NCBI GenBank assembly: GCA_017462505.1
Contig: JAFTQY010000079.1
Span: 1 to 10,778, forward strand
Direction of reading: 5' to 3'
Source: Clostridia bacterium
GTDB taxonomy: Bacteria > Bacillota_A > Clostridia > Christensenellales > Borkfalkiaceae
DNA: 10,778 nt
In this document: positions 6,911 to 10,778 of the stretch, in pieces
Numbering within the stretch: position 1 is the first letter of the stretch
Layout of the letters: each line of letters starts with the position of its first letter
Program-made: the position numbers and the translations under genes
Notes under the pieces: model-generated
What the model saw: the letters and a program-made list of their open reading frames with translations, nothing else
What the model was told of the DNA's origin: nothing
Databases searched by the model: none

Positions 6911-6940
6911 ATGGATAGGGGTTATCAAATTTTCAAATGA
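6911..6940 (+). other. Possible nine-codon leader peptide upstream of the LysR gene
   Basis: ATG 6911 opens a frame encoding MDRGYQIFK and ends in TGA 6938-6940, which overlaps the LysR start as ATGA. It begins about 10 bases from the predicted mRNA 5' end and has no ribosome site of its own, so it would be translated almost leaderless. It could help translation of the regulator by coupling, since the AGGGG inside it is badly spaced for ATG 6937. Chance cannot be excluded for so short a frame. Confidence 0.3.
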
Positions 6941-7794
6941 ATACAGAAGAATTAAAGACATTTATTTTTTTGTCGAAAGTGAAAAACTTTACCTTGGCGG
7001 CGGAACAGCTCTTTATCGCGCAATCCACCGTCACCAACCGTATCAGCGAGCTGGAAAAGGAAGTGGGCAAAAAATTGTTTGCGCGCGGCTCGAAAACGGT
7101 AAAGCTTACCGAGGCGGGCGAGATCTTCCTGCGCTATGCAGAGCGTATTTTGGAATTGCAGAGCACTTCTATCGATGAGATGAACGCGCTCTCTTCCCAC
7201 AGCCGTAAATTTTCGATCGGCGCGATCAACGCCACCTACGAGGTGTACGTCAAGCCGCTCGTGGACGAATGTTTGAAAGACAACTCGATCACGTCCATCA
7301 AGGTCATGCTGGGACATTCGCTCGATTTGATACAGCAGTTGCAGGATAATATGCTGGATATGGTGTTCTCGGCGATCCCCTTAAAGCGTTTGGGGTATGC
7401 CTGCGACGTGTACGACGTGGACCGTGTGGCGCTCGTTTGCAAAAAGGGTATGAACGAATACGAAGGCGGCGTTACCAAGGAACAGCTTGCCAAGCTCCCC
7501 TACCTTATGTGCGATTTTACGCTGAGCGAGGCGGGCGTATTTATCCGTTCGCTCTTCCCCAAAAATCATATTTTCCGTTTGGACGTGGATAATTCGTCTA
7601 AACTTTTGCCCTATTTGGAAAACGGGCTGGGCTATTCTTTCCTGCCCTATAAGCTGGTGAAAGACAAGCTGGAAAGCGGGGATTTGGAAGAGGTTGCGCT
7701 GAAAGATTTCACCGCGCCCAACGTCACCACCTATCTCATTTACAGACAGGAATACGACGTAAAGCGTTTCTTGGAAAATAAATTTGACGAATAA
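6937..7794 (+). CDS. LysR-type transcriptional regulator
   Basis: This 285-residue protein carries the N-terminal winged helix-turn-helix of LysR regulators at about residues 1-60: an ELKTFI first helix, NFTLAAEQLFIAQSTVTNRI (17-36) as the helix-turn-helix and ELEKEVGKKLFARGSKTVKLTEAG (38-61) as the wing region. A linker helix (about 62-88) leads to a periplasmic-binding-protein-like effector domain (about 90-285). Such proteins act as tetramers and usually control a divergent or nearby gene and themselves. The divergent neighbour is the yggS operon and the downstream convergent neighbour is an esterase; neither gives an effector. The start is supported by the correct N-terminus of the HTH, although the ribosome site is poorly spaced. 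The gene ends in a strong terminator and is transcribed alone. Target genes and inducer are unknown. Confidence 0.93.
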   Translation: MNTEELKTFIFLSKVKNFTLAAEQLFIAQSTVTNRISELEKEVGKKLFARGSKTVKLTEAGEIFLRYAERILELQSTSIDEMNALSSHSRKFSIGAINATYEVYVKPLVDECLKDNSITSIKVMLGHSLDLIQQLQDNMLDMVFSAIPLKRLGYACDVYDVDRVALVCKKGMNEYEGGVTKEQLAKLPYLMCDFTLSEAGVFIRSLFPKNHIFRLDVDNSSKLLPYLENGLGYSFLPYKLVKDKLESGDLEEVALKDFTAPNVTTYLIYRQEYDVKRFLENKFDE

Positions 7795-7809
7795 CGGTAC
7801 ATAATATTG

Positions 7810-7850
7810 ACGGCTCGCCTATTGCGGCGAGCCGTTTTCGTTTTATTTTT
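7810..7850 (+). terminator. Rho-independent terminator of the LysR gene
   Basis: A perfect 10-bp stem, ACGGCTCGCC (7810-7819) with GGCGAGCCGT (7826-7835), has a six-base loop and is followed by TTTTCGTTTTATTTTTTT. The T-run lies on the plus strand only, so it mainly stops LysR transcription. The convergent esterase ends at 7851 and would use the same stem on the other strand without a good T-run. Confidence 0.92.
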
Positions 7851-8609
7851 TTACTTTTTAAACGCCCATTCCAAAACCCATTGAATATGCACATCCCAAT
7901 AATCCCAACAATGCTCCCCTGCGTGTTCTTCGTAGGTATAATCGTAATCAAGCTTTTGCAAATGGTCGCGCAGTTTCACATTGTCTTGGTACAAAAAGTC
8001 CTCCGTGCCGCAAGACATAAACAAACGCGGTTTGGTTTGTCCGTTGGCATTTTTCGTTGCCAAAGCAAACAGATCCTCGTCGTCGGAAAGATAATTTTCT
8101 TTACCTACGATCCCCTCTATGTGCCCTTTAAAGCGTTCCGTGCGGATATCCGCCACCGACGAAAGCCCCGCGCCGCCGCCAAAATACTTGCTCTCTTTCA
8201 AGGCAATTTTCAGCGCGCCGTAGCCGCCCATAGAATTCCCCGCGATAAACCGATCTTCCCGCTTGTCCGAAACGTTGAAAAATTCGCTGATGCGCGCGGG
8301 CAATTCCTTGGCGATAAACTGATAATATGCCTCGCCGTTTTGTTGGTCTATATAAAAGCTTCTGCCGCCGCAAGGCATTACCACGCAGATACCGTACTGG
8401 GTTGCGTAACGCTCGATCGACGTTCTTCTATGCCAAATGGTTTGGTTGTCGCTAAGCCCATGCAACAGGTATAAAGTGCGGTATTTTTCCGCTTTCGCGC
8501 CGTTGTCTATGCCGATTTCCCCCACGATATCCCGCTGGGGAATGATCACGCCCACTTCCGTTTGCATGTGCAAAGCATTGCTGAAAATATGTAACTGAAT
8601 ATACGCCAT
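7851..8609 (-). CDS. Alpha/beta-hydrolase of the tributyrin esterase / esterase D family
   Basis: This 252-residue protein has no signal peptide and should be cytoplasmic. The serine-hydrolase triad is visible: S126 in GNSMGGYGA (124-132), D204 in GTEDFLYQDN (201-210), and H233 in GEHCWDYWD (231-239); LLHGLSDN (48-55) supplies the oxyanion-hole region. This pattern matches the esterase D superfamily (lactococcal EstA tributyrin esterase, S-formylglutathione hydrolase, feruloyl and acetylxylan esterases). The GEHxWxYWD ending is shared with the tributyrin-esterase branch, so hydrolysis of short acyl esters is the best guess. It is transcribed alone from a full-consensus promoter with AAGGAG (8621-8616) 6 bases before the ATG. 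The divergent FNT channel and convergent LysR give no clear substrate. Formaldehyde detoxification is possible but unsupported here. Confidence 0.9.
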   Translation of the reverse strand: MAYIQLHIFSNALHMQTEVGVIIPQRDIVGEIGIDNGAKAEKYRTLYLLHGLSDNQTIWHRRTSIERYATQYGICVVMPCGGRSFYIDQQNGEAYYQFIAKELPARISEFFNVSDKREDRFIAGNSMGGYGALKIALKESKYFGGGAGLSSVADIRTERFKGHIEGIVGKENYLSDDEDLFALATKNANGQTKPRLFMSCGTEDFLYQDNVKLRDHLQKLDYDYTYEEHAGEHCWDYWDVHIQWVLEWAFKK

Positions 8610-8615
8610 AACGCG

Positions 8616-8677
8616 CTCCTTTTTAGTTTTTTTATTAAGTTCGTTTTTATTATACCGCGCAAGAATAGCGTTGTCAA
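8616..8677 (-). promoter_or_regulatory. Sigma-A promoter and ribosome site of the esterase gene
   Basis: On the minus strand TTGACA (8677-8672), 17 bases, TATAAT (8654-8649): an exact consensus promoter. The predicted start is near 8642, giving a leader of about 33 bases with AAGGAG at 8621-8616. Strong constitutive expression is expected; no operator-like dyad is seen nearby. Confidence 0.85.
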
Positions 8678-8741
8678 GCGAATGAGGAAAACTCTGCGCC
8701 GAATATTTTCTTTGTTATTTTATAAATTTTGTGTTTTTGAC

Positions 8742-8770
8742 TTGATTTTTTTGCGCGTTTGCATTATAAT
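8742..8770 (+). promoter_or_regulatory. Promoter of the FNT channel gene
   Basis: TTGATT (8742-8747), 17 bases, TATAAT (8765-8770). An overlapping TTGACT (8737-8742) would give a 22-base spacer and is less likely. Transcription should start near 8777, the first base of an inverted repeat. The ribosome site is weak: AGG at 8805-8807 is 12 bases before ATG 8820. Confidence 0.75.
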
Positions 8771-8776
8771 CATATA

Positions 8777-8793
8777 GGTTTACGTTGTAAACC
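8777..8793. repeat. 7-3-7 inverted repeat at the FNT transcription start, candidate operator or 5' hairpin
   Basis: GGTTTAC (8777-8783), GTT, GTAAACC (8787-8793) is a perfect dyad directly after the -10 box. As DNA it could be a repressor site; as RNA it would be a small hairpin at the very 5' end of the mRNA. The layout (dyad with a three-base centre over the start point) repeats that of the citrate synthase promoter, but the sequences differ. Confidence 0.55.
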
Positions 8794-8819
8794 GCAGTTT
8801 TATTAGGTCGGTATTTTGT

Positions 8820-9533
8820 ATGAAACCTTTGGAAAAATTGACAAAAGCGCAATTTGCGTCCTTTTGTTTGATGTCTTTTTGCTCGGGCGTGATGATCGGC
8901 GTCGGCGGTACGGCGTTTTTGCTCTCGTGCAATCTCTACGCAACGTGGGGAAAGCTGATCGGGTCGGTGATGTTCTCCCTCGGTATTTTGGCAATCGTTA
9001 TGTTTGACATGAAACTCTTCACGGGCTTGATTTCGGACATGCCCGAAATGGGCGCGAAAAACTGGTGGCGCTTGCCCGTTTGCTTTTTTTGGAACATGAT
9101 CGGCGTGCTTTTTACCGCGGTGCTGGTGCGTTGCTCCACCTTGGCGGAGAAGGTCGTTCCGCAAGCGGAATTGATCATGCCCGATAAGCTGAACGCTCAT
9201 CTTTGGGGAATAAAGGCGTTGTCCTCGTCCATTCTTTGCGGTTTTTTGATTACCCTTTCCATCGGCGCAGTCAATTACGCGCCCAGAAAAGGGCTGTCCA
9301 CCACCGTCGGCGTTATGTTCCCGATCATCGTGTTTGCGTTCTGCGGGTTCGATCACTCGGTGGCGAACACTTTGTATTTTTACTTTATCGGATTTTCGGG
9401 CAAGGCGGTCGTTTATCTATTGATTTGCGTCCTTGGCAATATCCTCGGCGGCGTTATCCTGCCCATCCTGTCTTTGTTCCGTACGTGGTCAAACAGAGCC
9501 GAAAAGAAACAACAAACCGAAGATAAAGAATAA
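8820..9533 (+). CDS. Formate/nitrite transporter (FNT) family channel
   Basis: This 237-residue integral membrane protein has about six hydrophobic segments (about 13-36, 44-70, 85-105, 133-155, 160-185 and 195-220), a short N-terminus and a charged C-tail. FNT marks are the GVMIGVGG segment (23-30) in helix 1, the broken-helix LFTG (66-69) with T68, GFDHSVAN (176-183) containing the central pore histidine H179, and GNILGG (206-211). FNT proteins are pentamers with one pore per subunit, passing formate, nitrite, hydrosulfide, lactate or acetate; the histidine takes part in proton-coupled anion passage. At 237 residues it is shorter than FocA or NirC (about 270-290), with reduced termini. It is monocistronic, divergent from the esterase and convergent with D-lactate dehydrogenase, so export of a fermentation acid is plausible. 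No nitrite or sulfite reductase is nearby. The substrate is undecided. Confidence 0.92.
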   Translation: MKPLEKLTKAQFASFCLMSFCSGVMIGVGGTAFLLSCNLYATWGKLIGSVMFSLGILAIVMFDMKLFTGLISDMPEMGAKNWWRLPVCFFWNMIGVLFTAVLVRCSTLAEKVVPQAELIMPDKLNAHLWGIKALSSSILCGFLITLSIGAVNYAPRKGLSTTVGVMFPIIVFAFCGFDHSVANTLYFYFIGFSGKAVVYLLICVLGNILGGVILPILSLFRTWSNRAEKKQQTEDKE

Positions 9534-9552
9534 TTTTATACGTATCTAAGCG

Positions 9553-9589
9553 CGCGGCGCGTCCGAGAAAGGGACGCGCCGCGTTTTTT
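9553..9589 (+). terminator. Rho-independent terminator of the FNT gene
   Basis: A GC-rich 12-bp perfect stem, CGCGGCGCGTCC (9553-9564) with GGACGCGCCGCG (9572-9583), a seven-base loop and TTTTTT (9584-9589). It points to the plus strand; the convergent ldhA transcript would meet the same stem without a T-run, ending 19 bases after its stop codon. Confidence 0.95.
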
Positions 9590-9607
9590 AGTTCTGTATT
9601 GCTAATT

Positions 9608-10609
9608 TTACAAGGTCAATTCGTTTTCGCAAGCTCCTTTTTCCAGCATATCCAACACGTTCTTTACCGTTGTTTCTGCGATATTAGAAAGCGCCTCTTC
9701 CGTCAAGAACGCTTGGTGCGAGGTCACCAAAACGTTGGGCATGGATATCAGCCGCGCCAACACGTCGTCGTCTACGATATGCCCAGAAAAATCTTCAAAG
9801 AAGAAATCCCCCTCTTCCTCGTACACGTCCAAACACGCCGCCCCGACCTTGCGCGCTTTTATTCCCGCCAGCAGAGCCTCCGCATCCACCAACGCCCCGC
9901 GCGAGGTATTGAGCAATACCACCCCGCGTTTGCATTTTTCAATCGCTTTTTCGTCGATGATATGATAGCTTTCCTCCGTCAAGGGACAATGCAGCGAGAT
10001 CACGTCGCTGTTTTGAAACAGCTCGTCCAGCGTCACGTATTTGGCGTTTTCACGCTCGAAATCGGCGGCGGGATATTTATCGTACGCCAAGACGTTCATG
10101 CCAAAACCGAGGCAAATATCGACGAATACCCGTCCGATACGACCCGTTCCGATCACACCCACCGTCTTGCCGTGCAAATCGAACCCCGTCAACCCCGAAA
10201 GGCTGAAATTGAAATCTTTCGTGCGGATATACGCCTTATGGATACGGCGAATGGACGTGAGCAACAACGCCATGGTATGCTCCGCGACCGCGTACGGGGA
10301 ATAGGCGGGCACGCGCACGATACGCAATTTACCGTCCGCCGTTTTGCGGTCCACGTTGTTAAAGCCCGCACAGCGCAGAGCAATAAGCTTGACCCCGAGT
10401 GCGTGCAGGCGTTCTATCACCGCCGCGTTGACCGTGTCGTTTACGAATACGCACACCCCGTCAAAGCCTTTGACGAGCTCCACCGTGTCCTCGTTTAATT
10501 TCGTTTCGTAATAATGGAATTCCAAATCCGTGCGACCGCTCTTTTGCACCGCCTTTTCAAAAGCTTCTTTATCGTAGGGTTTGGTATCGAAAAATGCAAT
10601 TTTGATCAT
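9608..10609 (-). CDS. ldhA: D-lactate dehydrogenase (D-isomer 2-hydroxyacid dehydrogenase family)
   Basis: This 333-residue cytoplasmic enzyme reduces pyruvate to D-lactate with NADH, regenerating NAD in fermentation. The catalytic domain is split around an inserted NAD domain. Motifs are RCAGFNNVD (79-87), PAYSPYAVAEHTMALLL (101-117), the nucleotide loop GTGRIG (154-159), acidic D177 after the second strand (NAD preference), NTSRGALVD with catalytic R237, DVYEEEGDFFFED with catalytic E264, and catalytic H298 in SHQAF. The EEGDFFFED stretch and the length are typical of the LdhA subgroup rather than phosphoglycerate or hydroxyisocaproate dehydrogenases, although 2-hydroxyisocaproate dehydrogenase remains a minor alternative. 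AAGGA lies 12 bases before ATG 10609. It is monocistronic in this window and convergent with the FNT channel. No clear Rex operator was found upstream. Confidence 0.93.
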   Translation of the reverse strand: MIKIAFFDTKPYDKEAFEKAVQKSGRTDLEFHYYETKLNEDTVELVKGFDGVCVFVNDTVNAAVIERLHALGVKLIALRCAGFNNVDRKTADGKLRIVRVPAYSPYAVAEHTMALLLTSIRRIHKAYIRTKDFNFSLSGLTGFDLHGKTVGVIGTGRIGRVFVDICLGFGMNVLAYDKYPAADFERENAKYVTLDELFQNSDVISLHCPLTEESYHIIDEKAIEKCKRGVVLLNTSRGALVDAEALLAGIKARKVGAACLDVYEEEGDFFFEDFSGHIVDDDVLARLISMPNVLVTSHQAFLTEEALSNIAETTVKNVLDMLEKGACENELTL

Positions 10610-10667
10610 GGTAATACACCGTCCTTTTGCTCAGTATGTGCGAAAGTTTTAAAATTAACCCATTTTT

Positions 10668-10695
10668 ATTATAACACCATTTTTAATTTTTCAAA
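10668..10695 (-). promoter_or_regulatory. Probable promoter of the D-lactate dehydrogenase gene
   Basis: On the minus strand TATAAT (10673-10668) is exact; the -35 is weaker, TTTGAA (10695-10690, 16-base spacer) or TTGAAA (10694-10689, 15-base spacer). Transcription should begin near 10661, giving a leader of about 50 bases. The weak -35 suggests an activator or modest basal expression. Confidence 0.6.
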
Positions 10696-10741
10696 CGCGA
10701 ACGGTTGATACCTCAGCGGAACGAGCGGTCGCTTATCTCCA

Positions 10742-10778
10742 CCACGCAAGGGACGGCAATTAGCCGTCCCTTGCGTGG
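10742..10778. repeat. Perfect 16-bp hairpin at the right edge
   Basis: CCACGCAAGGGACGGC (10742-10757) and GCCGTCCCTTGCGTGG (10763-10778) are exact inverted copies around AATTA. The stem reaches the last base of the window and may be longer. No T-run follows on the minus strand, so it is not a standard terminator for a minus-strand gene to the right; any plus-strand T-run would lie outside. It could be a terminator, or part of a dispersed intergenic hairpin element together with the GC-rich 10701-10741 next to it. Confidence 0.7.

Noticed and set aside
8715..9356. A 213-codon minus-strand open frame over the FNT gene
   Set aside because: Its translation is highly charged and repetitive, with no domain, and it is antisense to a clear membrane protein with its own promoter and terminator.
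9599..10498. A 299-codon plus-strand open frame over D-lactate dehydrogenase
   Set aside because: Antisense shadow of an unmistakable 2-hydroxyacid dehydrogenase; no promoter or ribosome site for it.
10646..10659. Possible Rex redox-repressor site in the ldhA leader (GTTTTAAAATTAAC)
   Set aside because: The half-sites do not fit TTGTTAA-N4-TTAACAA, and AT-rich leaders often give partial matches.
10701..10744. Possible tRNA gene ending in CTCCACCA
   Set aside because: No T-loop TTCRA, no matching 5' acceptor strand and no anticodon arm; the upstream 30 bases are AT-rich. At most a fragment or chance likeness.
1..10778. CRISPR arrays, insertion sequences, prophage or defence genes
   Set aside because: No regularly spaced repeats, transposase or integrase motifs, or known defence domains were seen on either strand.

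Overview
The window looks like chromosomal DNA from an anaerobic Bacillota, most likely a Clostridia-type bacterium. Signs of this are a Re-type citrate synthase next to aconitase and isocitrate dehydrogenase (the same gene order known from clostridia), AGGAG ribosome sites, TTGACA/TATAAT promoters, a D-lactate dehydrogenase and a formate/nitrite-family channel. Base composition is roughly balanced in coding DNA and AT-rich between genes. No species can be named. Ten protein genes are supported; nine are complete and one runs off the left edge. No rRNA, tRNA, CRISPR array, transposase or phage gene was seen, and no gene-free stretch exceeds 300 bases.

Region 1 (1-4166, minus strand) is a tight three-gene operon: Re-citrate synthase homologue, aconitase, then an isocitrate/isopropylmalate-family dehydrogenase (partial). 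Together they would turn acetyl-CoA and oxaloacetate into 2-oxoglutarate, the oxidative half of an incomplete TCA cycle that feeds glutamate synthesis. A full-consensus promoter precedes it, with a 7-3-7 inverted repeat lying across the predicted start of transcription.

Region 2 (4361-6727, minus strand) is a second operon: yggS-type PLP-homeostasis protein, a membrane-anchored YiiX/YebB-like permuted NlpC/P60 hydrolase, and a short-chain dehydrogenase whose start overlaps the hydrolase stop. Two copies of a 12-base palindrome-containing motif lie between regions 1 and 2.

Region 3 (6728-9533) has genes on alternating strands: a LysR-type regulator (plus) divergent from yggS, a tributyrin-esterase-like hydrolase (minus), and a short FNT-family channel (plus) divergent from the esterase. 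The LysR promoter carries a direct repeat of period 22, and its mRNA may encode a nine-codon leader peptide coupled to the regulator.

Region 4 (9534-10778) holds a strong terminator for the channel gene, the convergent D-lactate dehydrogenase gene, its promoter, and a perfect 16-bp hairpin at the right edge. D-lactate dehydrogenase plus an FNT channel suggests fermentation acid production and movement.

Most of the window is ordinary housekeeping and fermentation metabolism. The observations worth a second look are regulatory repeats, the hydrolase/SDR pair and the edge hairpin. I found no convincing undescribed multi-gene system.
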